NCBI RefSeq assembly: GCF_017939745.1 | Contig: NZ_JAGKQQ010000001.1 | Span: 3,782,001 to 3,846,000 of the forward strand | DNA: 64,000 bases | Reading direction: 5' to 3' | Source of the DNA: Gemmata palustris | GTDB taxonomy: Bacteria; Planctomycetota; Planctomycetia; Gemmatales; Gemmataceae | Shown here: positions 34,738 to 45,832 of the stretch, piece by piece | Layout of the letters: each line of letters opens with the position of its first letter | Position numbering within the stretch: the stretch's first letter is position 1 | Notes under the pieces: model-generated | The model's input: the letters and a program-made list of their open reading frames with translations, nothing else | The model's database searches: none | Told to the model about the DNA's origin: nothing | Made by a program: the position numbers and the translations under genes

Positions 34738-36402
34738 TGCCGGCAAGCCTGACTGGCGGGCCAGGTTTTCCAGGCTTTTGAGGTAGCTGGCGGGATCGCG
34801 TCGGAACTGCCGCTGTTGGGTCCGGGCCGCTTCACGAAACCCGAGCTCCTCGCAACTCGCGCCAGGCGAGCACCGACGTCGGTGCCAACTCCTCGGCCGT
34901 CGCCTCGCCCAGCCGCGTCATCAGCCCGGCCACCAGCCGCACGCTCCCGCGCACGACCAGCCCCGGCGACGCCACTTTCCGACCGCTGCACCGCCGCTCG
35001 TGGTGCCGGTGGCTCCCGAACAGTTGCTCCAGGTCGTTGTTGGTCCGCGGCAGGTCCCCACGTCGTAGGTGTGGAACAAGCCCGGCTCGTAACTGCGGCT
35101 CACCTTCACGAAGTGATCCAGCGGCTCGGACAGGTCGGGGCGCTGTCGGCTCATCGCGTCCATCTCCCGGACCCGTTCGTCCCACGGGCGCGGACCCCGG
35201 CCCCGGTCCGGCCGTCGTAGTTCGAGAGCTCGTGGGCGACCCGGTACACCCGATCGAACAGCTCCTTCACCGGCGCGAACAGTGCCGCCGTCCCTTCGAG
35301 CCCGCGTGTGATCATTCCGTGCAACCGGGTCAGCTCCCGGCCCGCCCCTTTTTCCCCGCGCCCAGCTTCTTCAGGCTCCCCGCCACCGCGTCGTCGAGCC
35401 GCCCGCGCAGCCGCAGCCCGGCCGAGTCCAGCGGCGGACGCCCGTCGTCGGTCAGCGCGCTGCGGACCGCGGAACAGTACCCGCACGACCTCCGCCTCCG
35501 CATCGCTCCGGTCCTCGACTCGACGCTCGACCTCGCGCACCCCGCGGACGCGCTTCTTGAGCTCCTTCTTGGCGTGCCGGTCGGCCTCGTAAACCGGCCC
35601 GGCCGCCTCCCGCAGGTAGTGGAACTGGCACAACTGGTGCGGCACTCCGGGCAGCGCTTGGGCCACCGCGTTGCGGATCGAGTGCTGCCCGTCGGACACG
35701 ACCCCGGCGATCGGCACCCCGACGGCTTCGGCGGCCTGGGCCAGCAAGGCGGCCAGATCCGCCCGGCACGCCGACAGCAGCGACTTGGCCAGGACCACAC
35801 GCCCGCTGAGCACGTCGCGGATCACCCACAGCACCTCGTGCCCGACGTCCGGCTGGAGCCCGTCGAGCGCGAGTAATACCCGCCCCTGCTTCTCGAACGC
35901 CGGGCGCATCCGGTCCGGGTTGGTGGCACCCAAGGTGCGCAGCTCGTCGAACCGGTGGAGCAGGTTGGTGACCGTGCGAACTGACAGGGCCACACCGCGG
36001 GCAACGAGTTCGGCGTGGATCTCGGGCGCGGTCCGGTGCGGTGTACCGGCGGTTGCCGGCGTGCGCGACGACGTCGAGCCCGAACTCGTGGTGCGGGAGG
36101 GCGATTCGGCCTTCGGCCTCGGGTCGGAACGGGACCGAATACAGGTCACACGGGCGGTGACGGCAGCGGCCGATGCGCAGTGTGTACCGGGCGACGCCGG
36201 CCAGCGTGGTGACGGTGCGGAAGTTGGAGTAGTCGAGGTACAGGTGATGCCCGCACGCCACACACGCGGTGGCGACCGGGGTCAGCGTTTGCTCGGCGGT
36301 TGGCGCGGGACGACAGGTGCGACGGGCCATACGAACACTCCGTGGAGGCGCAACCCATCATCACTCAACGCCTTCTGCACCACCAGTCAGGCTTGCCGGC
36401 AT
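34738..36402. mobile_element. Insertion sequence with perfect 19-bp terminal inverted repeats
   Basis: TGCCGGCAAGCCTGACTGG at 34738-34756 is exactly complementary to the right end at 36384-36402. The 1,665-bp unit holds one transposase in pieces on the minus strand. Target duplication was not resolved. It separates the AlpA pair from the two unknown genes of element C. A related left end occurs at 58667-58733. Confidence 0.85.
34832..36330 (-). pseudogene. Broken transposase of the insertion sequence
   Basis: Starting at 36330, the frame gives CVACGHHLYLDYSNFRTVTT, FRPEAEGRIALPHHEFGLDV, then shifts near 36045 to TAPEIHAELVARGVALSVRT and VLLALDGLQPDVGHEVLWVI. GVVSDGQHSIRNAVAQALPG and HQLCQFHYLREAAGPVYEAD follow. 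More shifts occur near 35440, 35335 and 35150 before NNDLEQLFGSHRHHERR. The D, D and E candidates are in LALDG, VVSDGQHS and the C-terminal segment, so it is a DDE-type transposase; the IS family is not resolved. At least four frame changes make it inactive unless they are sequencing errors. Confidence 0.7.
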
Positions 36403-36516
36403 AGAAAAAAAGCCGCCCGGGGCCGCGGGCGGAGCGAAAAATCCGGGGAAAAGTGCGAAATCAGCCGGCAGAGAAATGGGGAAAATGCGGCGGGACGCGG
36501 ACCGGCCGTCGGTAAT

Positions 36517-37986
36517 TGATTACCGATCGAACGGTGGCACGAGTGACGCGGCCTCGAACCGGGCGGTCCACTGGTGCCGCTTCCGATCGAACGTGAACGG
36601 CGGGCCGTCGAACCGGAAGAATCGGGCCAGGGCGTCCCCGAGGGCACTCAGGCTCGTCCCCGGCCGGTCGCGGTAACCGCCCGCGGCCGCAAAAGTTCTA
36701 ACAGCGCTTCGCCGGCCGGCCCCACGGTGTCGCTGGGATCAGTGAGCCCGAGATCCGCCAGCGTGTAGTGGATCTGGTGGTCGCGCGCGCCGGTCGCGCC
36801 TTCCCACCGGCCGGGATCGCCGTCTTCTTCGCCCCGAACGTACTCGGTCCCGCGCCTCAATCGCCACCGCGATCGCGAGGATTCCGGGTTCCACTTCGGT
36901 GACGGTGACGTCGTCCCAGGTCGCGCCGGGCGGGGCGGGGAACGTAGCCGCCCCGGCGCTGCGGATCGCGAACCGGGCGCGGTACGGGCGCCCGCGGGGC
37001 GTCCGGTGAAACGGGTCGCCGTCGAGCCCCACGAGCGCCCGCAGGCGCTCGCGCAGGGTGCTCACCTTCTGTTTGAGGTCGTTGCCCTTGGTGGTGATTT
37101 GGTCCCCGGTCCCCAGCGCCCCGCCGAGCCGCGCGAGCACCCGGAGCACGGCCCACACGTCATCGGGCACGTCCGCTTGCGCCCGTCCTCGAACCCGGCT
37201 TCGGCGAACCCGAACCGCTCGACGGTGGCCGGCCCGGACCCGGACGTCGTGCTCCCCGACGAGCAGTTCGACCCGGTCCCAGGTGGTGCCGGGCGGCGCG
37301 ACGAACGTGCGTGCCGGCCCCTTCAATTTGGACCGTTCGCCGGGCGGAAGGGCCGCTGTGAACGTATCCCGATCGAGTGCGAACGAGTCCGTTCCGGGGG
37401 CGAGTAGATCGCACAGGGCCAGCACCGTGGGTTTGGGGTCGGGTGCCCACAGCGAAGAAGCGGGAACGGCTGATGGGACGAATACAAGAGCGTTTGGGGA
37501 CCACAGCTCCGGCACGGACTCGATGACCGCCGCGGCGTCGGGGCGGGTGAGGCCAACGGCCAGGAACCCGGTCCAAGACCGCCCACTCGCGCGCACCGTT
37601 CCGAGCTTCCACACCCGGCCCGGAACCCGCTCGACGACCTCACCCGATGCACCGAGCGCTCCCGAGACGAGCCGCGCCAGGGTCCGGAGCCGAACGACCC
37701 ACCGGCGCAGGTCGGCCGGGTCGAACCAGACCACACCGAACTCCGGGCACGAAATGCACGCGCGCGGAGGAAGGTCGGGGGCGCGCACCCAGCGCACGGG
37801 CTCTACGTGATCACTGGCGCACGCATCACAAACCACGGCCCCGGCCGGCCCGACCTCGGCGAGCAACCCGCGCGCGACCAATTCGTCGAATGCGCCCGTG
37901 GGCCACCGCGCCACCGCCCGCGCGTCGAGTACCGGTTCAGGCCACTCGGCCCGGGCGAGTATCGCCGTCATCGGACTCGTCGTCAC
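36517..37986 (-). pseudogene. Hypothetical protein of element C, apparently frameshifted
   Basis: A 415-codon frame from 37986 (GTG; ATG at 37971) with CDACASDHVEPVRWVR, PRACISCPEFGVVWFDPADL (a possible four-Cys zinc site) and repeated FAPP/FPAPPGATWD-type strands. Near 37190 and 36860 the reading becomes Arg-rich and another frame reads better (GEEDGDPGRWEGATGARDHQ, IHYTLADLGLTDPSDT). A further change near 36680 leads to DALARFFRFDGPPFTFDRKR and stop at 36517. Each change fits one missing base. Function unknown; the zinc ribbon plus C-terminal domain might be regulatory. Confidence 0.5.
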
Positions 37987-39157
37987 GGGCGTCCCCCAGA
38001 ATGCCCCATCGGCGCAGGCACCGCTCCCCGATCGCGCGCTGGTCGTCGGGCATGCTCTTCAGGTTGCACGCGTCCGGTGCCGACACGTCGAACGTCCGGG
38101 ACCGCTCGCGCTCCGCACCGGCCGGAACGTACCGGACCGTGAACGTCACTTGGCTCACCCGCAAATCGTCGCGCGGGAAGCGGTCGATCGGGAAGTGCAG
38201 GTCGAGCATGTCGTACACGTCCCCCGCGCGGTTCGGGTCGGCCTCGAGCACCACGCGCCGCTCCGGGGTCCACATGGACCCGACGCGCAGGCGCCGGATC
38301 GCGACGCCGTTGATCCCGTTGGCCGGGTCCGGTGCCACCGGGAACGTGCGGTCGATGAGCCCGTTGAGCTGGTACGAGCGGCGCCCGGGGGCGGCGAGCG
38401 GTGGGTCGCGGTGCAGTACGTACTCGCAGAACAGGTCGCGCACCGTGTGGCGCCAGCGCCGGTCCCCGTGCGTGTACTGGTCCAGGGTGCCCTCGACCCG
38501 GTCGTACACGTACACGACCTCGAACGCGGGGCGCAGGGGGTACCGGACCAGGTGCCCGCGCTCGTTGTGCCCAATGTGGGTCTGGGTGTAGTCGTCCAGG
38601 TACAGGAACAGGTACAGGGAGCCATGGCGCTCGTACCGGTCCAGGGAGCACTGGTGCCCGCGCCCCTGCTCCCGGTACAGGCGCGCGACCGCGAGTCGGA
38701 GCTGCTGGACCGCCTGGGGGGACGCATCATACGGGTGCCCGCCGAACCCGGTGGTCAGGTTCCAGTACCGCCCCAGCGGGGACGCGGCCGCGAGCAGTTG
38801 GCGCGCGGTGTGGAACGCGGGGCCGTGGTTCAGGAGCACCCATAGGGCGCGGGCGTGGTGCCCGGGGAGGTGGGCAACATCCTCGGTGACGTCCCGGCCC
38901 CGGTACAGGATCTCGGCGATGAGCGCGCGGACGCCCGCGTCGGACGCCATGTCGTGGACGTGGCGCAGCATCTCCTCGACGCGCTCGCGCGGCCCGGGCG
39001 CGAGATCCAGCCACGCCTGGCACAGGGCGCGCGTGTCGCCCTCGACCAGGCACGCCCAATCGGTACCGGTGGCGATGTCGCTCTGGGTGAGGAACGTGCG
39101 GATCAGGTCGAGCGGGAGGTGCCGCAGAACGGCCTTCGGAGCGTACTGGCGCGCCAC
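37937..39157 (-). CDS. Hypothetical protein of element C
   Basis: A 406-residue protein, MARQYAPKAVLRHLPLDLIR at the start, then a helical first half (REEVEEMLRHVHDM-like region, ARALWVLLNHGPAFHTARQL) and a beta-rich second half (SLYLFLYLDDYTQTHIGHNE, FEVVYVYDRVEGTLDQYTHG, MLDLHFPIDRFPRDDL). No catalytic motif recognised. It overlaps the next gene by 50 bp. In an integrase/primase/AlpA element the pair at the far end could be cargo such as a defence or interference system, which is only positional inference. Confidence 0.6.
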   Translation of the reverse strand: MARQYAPKAVLRHLPLDLIRTFLTQSDIATGTDWACLVEGDTRALCQAWLDLAPGPRERVEEMLRHVHDMASDAGVRALIAEILYRGRDVTEDVAHLPGHHARALWVLLNHGPAFHTARQLLAAASPLGRYWNLTTGFGGHPYDASPQAVQQLRLAVARLYREQGRGHQCSLDRYERHGSLYLFLYLDDYTQTHIGHNERGHLVRYPLRPAFEVVYVYDRVEGTLDQYTHGDRRWRHTVRDLFCEYVLHRDPPLAAPGRRSYQLNGLIDRTFPVAPDPANGINGVAIRRLRVGSMWTPERRVVLEADPNRAGDVYDMLDLHFPIDRFPRDDLRVSQVTFTVRYVPAGAERERSRTFDVSAPDACNLKSMPDDQRAIGERCLRRWGILGDARDDESDDGDTRPGRVA

Positions 39158-40334
39158 AGCATCCTCCCGAGCCGGACAAACCGAATAAACCGACCGGAAG
39201 GCATACTAGTGTACATATTTTATCCAATCAAGCGTATTCGTCTCATTTTCTGGAACTGGCCCTCACAGGCCCTCGTAGGCACGGGTACCGGTCGGTCCGA
39301 GCGGCCACGAGCGAACCTTCCTACACAACGAAGGCGGGGAGACCATAGAGTAACGATCGAATCGTTCGCCCACAGAAACGCATTGTATGTGAGTACTGAT
39401 CTCGATAATCTCGCTGAAGCTGGTGGGGTGCTTTCCCGGTACCGACACATCCGAGCCCAGGGTGCTCTGGGTGCTGAGTTGCAACATACACTATAGTTAG
39501 TGCGGGATCGGCCACCGTGCGCGCCCGATCCCCCGCGGGTCCATCCGGTAAGGCGGACGATCGGAATTGCGCGGGGCAGTTGGTTGCAGAGGTGATGTGA
39601 CACGTGTCACGCCAGCGGTATTAGCCCATTGGTGGGGATGTCGGTAACCTGCTGACATGCAAGATGCATCTCCGCCCCGATCACGGACCCCACCATGCCC
39701 CCGGTGCCGGTCGCTGATCCGCGCCGCTTCAACGGCGATGAGCCGCCACTCGAGGTCGCGAATGGCTGGCGTGACCATACTCATCGCGACCGTTTTGCGC
39801 GAGGTAGAGGGGTGACGAATAGCGAGTTTCGTTCGCGAGAATTTTTAGTCAACCAGGTCGGTTCTTATTAGAATATTGAAGTAGTCGTTCGCCGGACGAC
39901 GAATCGGGGCGCAAGCGTCGAAACGGCCCCATTTGCGTTGCGCGTGCCACAAAAACCGGCTACTATTTGAGCGGGAGCGTGATGCTTTGGGCCGGTCTCG
40001 TGCCGGCTACGGTACGGCGCCCGACTTCTTGACCGGCTCGAAAAAACGCGGACGCCGGCCTCCCTACGTGCGGCCATCGGTACGATCCGGTCGGGATGTG
40101 AACCGTGAAGTTGGATCGCGGAGTTTGTGAGACCACCCGTGTCGCTCACACCGCAAATCCACTTATAGTGTCAGCAGATTAGCGGTGCGATGTCCCGTGC
40201 TGATCGGCTCGACAAGCCGCGCTCTGTTGGCCGGGTGCCGTTTGACCACCTCGTCATCCCCGAGCGGTAGTCGCCAGGGCTTGTTGAGCAGGGCGGCTCG
40301 AAACATGGTCGAGTCCAAGCGGTCCGGTGGTCGG
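39158..40334. other. Long intergenic region at the probable right edge of element C
   Basis: About 1.2 kb without a supported gene. It contains a perfect 14-bp palindrome GTGACACGTGTCAC at 39597-39610 (operator-like) and patchy AT-rich segments (39190-39260, 39840-39870). A 10-bp match to the tRNA 5' end near 39270 is too short to be called an attachment site. Confidence 0.5.
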
Positions 40335-43300
40335 TCACGCCGGTGCGTCGAGTACATCTCGAACCTTGAGCGCCAAAACGAGCGGGGAGAATGGCTTCTG
40401 GAGGAAGTTCACGCCCTCGCGCAGCACGCCGTGCCGGATGACCGCGTCGTCGGTGTACCCGGACACGAATAGCACCCGCAACTCGGGACGGTCGCGCACT
40501 ACCCGTTCCGCAACGGCCCGCCCGTCCACGTCCGGCATAACGACGTCCGTGATCAAAAGGTGGATCGGCCCGTCGTGTCCGGCCGCCACTCGTACCGCCT
40601 CGTCCCCGTCGGCGGCTTCCAGTACCGTGTACCCGCGTTCGACCAGAATGCGGCGAATCAAGGCCCGCACCGCGCCCTCGTCCTCGGCTAGCAGGACCGT
40701 TTCCGCCCCCCCGGGCAGGAGCCGGAGCCCGGTCTGGATCTTCGAGCCACCGGCCGTCAGTTCTGCACGTGGAAAGTACACTTTGAACGTCGTCCCGATC
40801 CCCATCTCGCTGTACACGGCAACGTGACCGCCGCTCTGTTTGACGATGCCGTAAACCGTGGCCAGACCGAGCCCCGTTCCCTTGCCGGGTCCCTTGGTTG
40901 TAAAGAACGGCTCGAAGATTCTGGCCCTTACCTCCGGTGGGATCCCGTTCCCGGTGTCCGTGACGCTGAGAAGGACCTGGGGGCCGATGTGCGCGTCCGC
41001 GTGGGTCCGAGTGTACGCCTCGTCCAGTTCGACGTTCTGGGTCTCGATCGTCACTCGACCGCCGCGGGGCATCGCGTCGCGGGCGTTGACCGCCAGGTTC
41101 ATCAGGATCTGCTCGATCTGTCCGGGATCGGCCCTTACGGCCCAGAGGGTGGTAGCCAAAGTGGTGCTCAAGCGAACGTCCTCTCCGATCAACCGGCGGA
41201 GCATCTTGTCGGTGTCGGCCACGACTTCGTTCAGATTTAGCACGCGGGGGGCCAAAACCTGTCGGCGACTGAATGCCAGGAGTTGCCGGGTCAGCGCGGC
41301 CGACCGCTCCCCGGCCTTGAGGATCTCGGTGATCAGTTCGTGGGACGGGTCGCTCGGGGGGAGTCTCTGGAGGAGCAGGTCACTGTACCCGTTGATGATG
41401 GTGAGCAGATTATTGAAATCGTGCGCCACCCCGCCCGCGAGTTGTCCGATGGCCTCCATCTTCTGGGCCTGATGGAACTGCCCTTCCAGATCCCGCCGCG
41501 CGGTCACGTCCGTTTGAACACCAACGAACTGGGTCAGTCTCCCGGAGGTGTCACGGACCGGAGAGATCGATAAATCGCTCCAGAACGGGGTGCCGTTCTT
41601 GCGATAGTTCAAGATTTCGACGGTACACGGCTCCTCGGCCCGGATCGCGGCCCGGATCCGGGCGACCGCTGCCGGGTCGGTGTCCTTGCCCTGGAGAAAC
41701 CGGCAGTTGCGGCCGAGCACTTCGGCCGCCCCGTATCCCGTGTTTCGCTCGAACCCGGGGCTGACGTACACGAGCGGATTGTCCGGCGGCGCGGAGTCGG
41801 TGATCATGAGCCCCTGGGTCGCGGCCCCGATGGCCCGGTCCCGCAGTCGTAGTGCGTCCTCGGCCCGCGCCTGTTCGGTAACGTCGGTGTGGACCCCGAC
41901 CCACTCCCGGATCGCTCCGCCCGGGTCGAGGACCGGTGCGGCCCGAACGGACATGTGGCGGTACTCCCCGTCCGCCCGTCGGAGCCGGTGGTCCACTTGG
42001 TACGCGCTCCGCTCCGCGATTGCCACCGCCCACGCCCGGGCGGTGTGCTCCCGGTCGTCCGGGTGGACGACGTCCAGCCACCCGAGCGCCCGGTGCTCCG
42101 CGATCGTCTGGCCGGTGAACGCCGTCCACCCAGGTTGCTCCGAATCGAACGCTCCCGACGCCGGGGAGTTCCAGACGATCGCGGCGGTCGCGGCGACAAG
42201 AGTTCGGTACCGTTGCTCACTCGTTCGGAGCGTGTCTTGGGCGGACTTTTGTTCTGTAATGTCGCGGGTGATACCGAGCAGCGATTGAACCCGACCGGCA
42301 TCGTCGCGCAGCGGGGCGGCGTGCGTGTCGAGCCAGCGGCACCTTCCTTTAGCACCGATGATCTCGTACTCCAGCGCCCCGTCGGCGCCGTTGATGACGC
42401 GCTTGTGCAGGTCGCGAAACGCGGCACGGTGTGCTGGCGCGACGAACTCGAGGAGCGGTTGGCGCTGGGCTTCTGCCAGTGAACCGACCTGGAGCATCGC
42501 CAAACCCGCCGGGTTCATCTCGACGAGCTGACCGTCGCGCGAAACGACTTTCACACACTCCGGTTCGGTCTGGATGATGAGCCGCAGTCGATTTTCGCTC
42601 TCGCGCAACGCTTCCTCTGCCCGTTTCTTTTCGGTAACGTCGCGGTAGATCCCCGCGAGGCCGACGACCCGGTCCCCGGCCCGAACGGCCGACAACGACA
42701 CGGAGACGGGGACCGACGCTCCGTTCTTCCGTAGTCGCACCGTTTCAAAGGGCGGAACGGGCTCTCCGTTGCGAACGCGCTCGAGCCGCGCGCGCGACTC
42801 GGTGAACAGGTCCGGGGGCACGAGCAGATACGCCGACTGACCGACCACCTCTGCAGCGGCGTACCCGAATAGGCGCTCGGCGGCCGGGTTCCAGAACGCG
42901 ATGCGGTCGTCCAGGCCCGTACTCAAGATCGCGTCCTGGGAAGAATCCACGATCGCGGCGAGTTGGTGCGCTTGGTGCTCGGCCGCGCGCCGGGCGCGCC
43001 GGTTGTCGGCTTCCCGCAGTTCCCGGTCCAGGGTCGCGGCGAGCCGGGCGAGATTCGGTTTGAGGACGTAGTCGTTCGCCCCGGCCCGCATTATCGCGGT
43101 CGCGACCTCTTCACCCACCGTCCCGGACACAACTATGAACGGAAGGTCCGTGTCGGACGCCCGAACCACCTTGAGGGCGGCAGTCGCAGAGAACTCCGGA
43201 AGGGTATGGTCCGCCAGGACCGCGTCCCACGGACCCGCGGCGAGGGCCGCGCGCAACCCCGCGGCGGTTTCGACCCGTTCCCAGCTCGGGTCTAGTCCGC

Positions 43301-43379
43301 CGCGCCGCAGGGCGAGGATCATCAGGTCGGCGTCGTCGAGTATGTCCTCGACGATGAGTACGCGCAGCGCCCGTCCCAT
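40335..43379 (-). CDS. LOV-PAS hybrid sensor histidine kinase
   Basis: A 1,014-residue hybrid kinase: receiver (1-125, with HTLPEFSA and KPNLARL), PAS domains at about 140-255, 265-380 and 390-505, a LOV domain at about 515-630, HisKA with GGVAHDFNN (His653), HATPase ([20 protein letters not shown]) and a C-terminal receiver. The LOV domain has GRNCRFLQG with the flavin-bonding Cys559, plus [12 protein letters not shown] and FVGVQTDVT, so it should bind FMN and sense blue light. The N-terminal receiver suggests the kinase itself is regulated by phosphorylation. It is the last gene of the leftward block, after an Rcp1-like regulator. Confidence 0.9.
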   Translation of the reverse strand: MGRALRVLIVEDILDDADLMILALRRGGLDPSWERVETAAGLRAALAAGPWDAVLADHTLPEFSATAALKVVRASDTDLPFIVVSGTVGEEVATAIMRAGANDYVLKPNLARLAATLDRELREADNRRARRAAEHQAHQLAAIVDSSQDAILSTGLDDRIAFWNPAAERLFGYAAAEVVGQSAYLLVPPDLFTESRARLERVRNGEPVPPFETVRLRKNGASVPVSVSLSAVRAGDRVVGLAGIYRDVTEKKRAEEALRESENRLRLIIQTEPECVKVVSRDGQLVEMNPAGLAMLQVGSLAEAQRQPLLEFVAPAHRAAFRDLHKRVINGADGALEYEIIGAKGRCRWLDTHAAPLRDDAGRVQSLLGITRDITEQKSAQDTLRTSEQRYRTLVAATAAIVWNSPASGAFDSEQPGWTAFTGQTIAEHRALGWLDVVHPDDREHTARAWAVAIAERSAYQVDHRLRRADGEYRHMSVRAAPVLDPGGAIREWVGVHTDVTEQARAEDALRLRDRAIGAATQGLMITDSAPPDNPLVYVSPGFERNTGYGAAEVLGRNCRFLQGKDTDPAAVARIRAAIRAEEPCTVEILNYRKNGTPFWSDLSISPVRDTSGRLTQFVGVQTDVTARRDLEGQFHQAQKMEAIGQLAGGVAHDFNNLLTIINGYSDLLLQRLPPSDPSHELITEILKAGERSAALTRQLLAFSRRQVLAPRVLNLNEVVADTDKMLRRLIGEDVRLSTTLATTLWAVRADPGQIEQILMNLAVNARDAMPRGGRVTIETQNVELDEAYTRTHADAHIGPQVLLSVTDTGNGIPPEVRARIFEPFFTTKGPGKGTGLGLATVYGIVKQSGGHVAVYSEMGIGTTFKVYFPRAELTAGGSKIQTGLRLLPGGAETVLLAEDEGAVRALIRRILVERGYTVLEAADGDEAVRVAAGHDGPIHLLITDVVMPDVDGRAVAERVVRDRPELRVLFVSGYTDDAVIRHGVLREGVNFLQKPFSPLVLALKVRDVLDAPA

Positions 43380-43385
43380 AGGTGC

Positions 43386-43829
43386 TCACCCTTGTGCGAC
43401 GGGCGGGAGTTCGTTCAGCACGAGCCAGTACACCTGCAGTTGGCGAATCACCTCGACGAACTGAACGAAATCCACCGGCTTCCGGACGTACGAGTTGGTC
43501 CCGAGGTCGTACCCCTTCACCAGATCTTCCTCCTCCCGGGACGAGGTCAGGATCACGACCGGGAGCCGTCGGGTGCGAGGGGCGGCCCGGACCCGTCGCA
43601 GAACTTCCAATCCGTCCACCTTCGGGAGCTTCAGGTCGAGCAGCATTAACTGCGGCAGGGCCACGTCGCGTCCGGTGTGGGGGCCGGTGGCGAACAGGTA
43701 GTCCAGCGCTTCGACACCGTCCCGGGCGACGACCACCTCGTTCAGCACCTGTCCCTTTTTGAAGGCAAGTAAGGCGAGCTCTTCGTCGTCCCGATTGTCC
43801 TCGACCAACAGAATAGTTTTCCCGGTCAC
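43386..43829 (-). CDS. Rcp1-like single-domain response regulator
   Basis: A 147-residue receiver: LLVEDNRDDEELALLAFKKG, phospho-acceptor LLDLKLPKVDGLEVL, ILTSSREE and SYVRKPVDFVQF. The long beta-hairpin insertion before the Asp (DYLFATGPHTGRDVALPQL) is typical of Rcp1 regulators that serve phytochrome-like and LOV kinases. Its GTG start overlaps the stop of the upstream kinase by 4 bp (GTGA), and it ends 7 bp before the LOV kinase start, so the three form one operon. Confidence 0.9.
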   Translation of the reverse strand: MTGKTILLVEDNRDDEELALLAFKKGQVLNEVVVARDGVEALDYLFATGPHTGRDVALPQLMLLDLKLPKVDGLEVLRRVRAAPRTRRLPVVILTSSREEEDLVKGYDLGTNSYVRKPVDFVQFVEVIRQLQVYWLVLNELPPVAQG

Positions 43830-44935
43830 GTGAGGTCCTCAATGCCAGGTAGCGTGAAGAAGAATGCGGCGCCGTGACCGATCGCGCCCTCCGCCCAGAT
43901 CTCCCCGCCGTGCCGCCGGACGGCGCGCTGAACGGTCGCTAGACCGACCCCGGTCCCGGAGAAATCCCGGTCCGAGTGGAGCCTCTGGAACGCCCCGAAC
44001 AGCTTGCCGACGAATGCCATATCGAAACCGGCCCCGTCGTCCCGCACGACGAGTGCCGGCCGCCCCTGCACTTCTACACAGTCGAACGCGATCGTCGCCG
44101 TTGGGTTCTTTGCGGTGAACTTCCAGGCGTTCCCCAAGAGGTTGTCGAGAACCACGCGGATCAGCGGCGGGTCGCCCACTGCAGACAGCCCGGGCCGTGC
44201 GGTGAAGGAGATCGACCGGCCCGGCTCGCGCTCGCGCAGCTCGGCAACTACGTCCCCGGCCATTGCCGTCAGATCCACGCGTTCGTGCCGCATCTCGGAC
44301 CGGGTCACCCGGGACAGTTTCAAGAGATCGTCGATCAGTTGGCCCATCCGTTGCGTCCCCGCGCGGACCCGACGCAGGTAGTGTTGGCCTGTTTCGTCCA
44401 GTCTATCGGAATACCCCTGGAGCAACTCTTGACTGAACCCGTCCAGCGCCCGTAGCGGGGCCCGGAGGTCGTGGCTGACCGAGAAGCAGAACGCCTCTAG
44501 TTCTCGATTCGCTGCCTCGAGCTGCACCGTACGTTCCGTTACACGTCGTTCCAGTTCCTCGTTGAGCCTGCTGGTAGCCTGCTCCGAGTGCCCCAGCTCG
44601 GCAATTTTGGTGTCCGATAGCAATCGTGTACGGACCCGCAAGTTCTCGACGTACTCGGCCAGATCCCGGGCCTTCTGTTCCAGCGCGGCCGTATTACGAT
44701 CCGACTGTGATTTGGTATCTAGCCGCGTGGACTCAACGGCCGCGGCCAGATCGTGGGCTTCTTGTTTCAGCGACTCAACACGCTCACTAATTGCAGCAAG
44801 GGTTAATTGGCGCGCGGCTTCGGAAGAGTGCAGTAGTTCGCGAGATTTCTGCTCTGGATCCTCGCACTTCTGACTCGATTTGAGTGCGTCTTTCGTGTCG
44901 GCCAGCCGTTCGAGAGCCATTGTTTTATTGTCCAT
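43826..44935 (-). CDS. Sensor histidine kinase (soluble, coiled-coil N-terminus)
   Basis: A 369-residue kinase. The N-terminal 130 residues are a long coiled coil (SERVESLKQEAHDLAAAVES, RLNEELERRVTERTVQLEAA) with no membrane segment. HisKA has FSVSHDLRAPLRALDGFSQ, and HATPase has DNLLGNAWKFTAKN, DDGAGFDMAFVGKLF and GTGVGLATVQRAVRRHGG. The layout matches phytochrome-type kinases that have lost their sensor. The ATG at 44935 is chosen as the start of the coherent protein; an upstream frame extends it without support. Confidence 0.85.
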   Translation of the reverse strand: MDNKTMALERLADTKDALKSSQKCEDPEQKSRELLHSSEAARQLTLAAISERVESLKQEAHDLAAAVESTRLDTKSQSDRNTAALEQKARDLAEYVENLRVRTRLLSDTKIAELGHSEQATSRLNEELERRVTERTVQLEAANRELEAFCFSVSHDLRAPLRALDGFSQELLQGYSDRLDETGQHYLRRVRAGTQRMGQLIDDLLKLSRVTRSEMRHERVDLTAMAGDVVAELREREPGRSISFTARPGLSAVGDPPLIRVVLDNLLGNAWKFTAKNPTATIAFDCVEVQGRPALVVRDDGAGFDMAFVGKLFGAFQRLHSDRDFSGTGVGLATVQRAVRRHGGEIWAEGAIGHGAAFFFTLPGIEDLT

Positions 44936-45326
44936 GACAAATCTTCGGGACGGCCGGGATAAGCTACCCAGCACGTTCGATACCGTGACGCACCGACTTC
45001 GACCGACGGGAACATATTCGCATTCACGGGCCGGGAGCGCCGCCCGCCTGTGGAATGCGGAATCGAGCGCGCGCCTCCTCACCTCTGTCAGCGCCCCACA
45101 GACCGGGCCGGGACGAGGAGCACACCAGTTCCGCAGTGTCTTGGGCGAGAAATCGTTAGGGATTCGATCACGAACTGAACGATGTGGCCGGGCGCCAAGT
45201 GCGGACCTGAATCGCAAAAGAAATGCGGGTCACGGACTTCTAGAGCCTAAATAATGAGTTGACGAATTCACAAGAGGAGAATGGATTGTACACGAACATT
45301 CAAAGGCACAGTGATAAATATAAATT
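44936..45326. other. Intergenic region between response regulator and kinase
   Basis: About 390 bp with no supported gene. The 45240-45330 part is AT-rich and could hold the promoter of the kinase operon. A separate transcription unit starting here is therefore likely, but no boxes were fixed. Confidence 0.4.
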
Positions 45327-45704
45327 TCAGTTCGGGATCGATGACAGCACGTGTCGTATCGCCTTGAGAAGGTCCGCTTGTTTGAACGGCTTGTAGAGCG
45401 TGCCGTCGGCCCCGAGGAATTTGGCTAGGGGTAGCAGGTCCACGGTGCCGTGGCCGTTACCGCCGCTCATGGTAACGACCTTCCCCCCAACGAACTCGCG
45501 TGAGAGTTCGCGGAGGAACTCCAGCCCGTCTCGCTCGGGCATGAACAGGTCGCACAGGGCCAGATCGGCCGGCCGGGCGCGAAACCTCCGCAACCCGTCC
45601 CGGCCGTCCTCGGCTTCCTCGATCTCAAAGCCCTCGGGTTCGAGCATTCGGCGGACAGCCTTCCGCAGGACTGGATCGTCGTCAACGACTAGGATTCGAG
45701 GCAT
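45327..45704 (-). CDS. Single-domain response regulator
   Basis: A 125-residue receiver: ILVVDDDPVLRKAVRRMLEP, phospho-acceptor ALCDLFMPERDGLEFL, VVTMSGG and LYKPFKQADLL. It has the CheY-like acidic pocket and Lys but no output domain. It lies downstream of cheA (gap 128 bp) in the same direction and may belong to the same operon or a short separate unit. Confidence 0.9.
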   Translation of the reverse strand: MPRILVVDDDPVLRKAVRRMLEPEGFEIEEAEDGRDGLRRFRARPADLALCDLFMPERDGLEFLRELSREFVGGKVVTMSGGNGHGTVDLLPLAKFLGADGTLYKPFKQADLLKAIRHVLSSIPN

Positions 45705-45832
45705 TTGAGCCCCCTGTTGGCGGTGTAATGGGCTCCCACTCTTCCTTCCTCATACTGCTCGGCAACGCCCCTCCGATCCCCTCTCACTGGTGGCAGCACG
45801 AACTTCTCGCCGATGTAACTGCAAGAGCGAAT

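Larger units (their letters stand above)
29110..39157. mobile_element. Putative integrative element C, satellite-like (right end undefined)
   Basis: A leftward block: integrase touching the tRNA, small unknown protein, primase/ATPase, two AlpA-like proteins, an IS, and two unknown proteins. Integrase plus primase-helicase plus AlpA regulator is the core set of P4-like and related phage satellites. A right attachment repeat was looked for between 39.2 and 40.3 kb but none was convincing, so the right edge is set at the last gene start. No capsid or packaging genes were recognised. Confidence 0.5.

Noticed and set aside
36739..37190. C-terminal Arg-rich reading of the 36517-37986 gene as real protein
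   Set aside because: Alternative frames give better-balanced protein text, so the annotated frame is probably wrong there.
39268..39280. Possible right attachment site for element C
   Set aside because: Only 10 bp (GCCCTCGTAG) match the tRNA 5' end, and the expected match would be to the 3' end.
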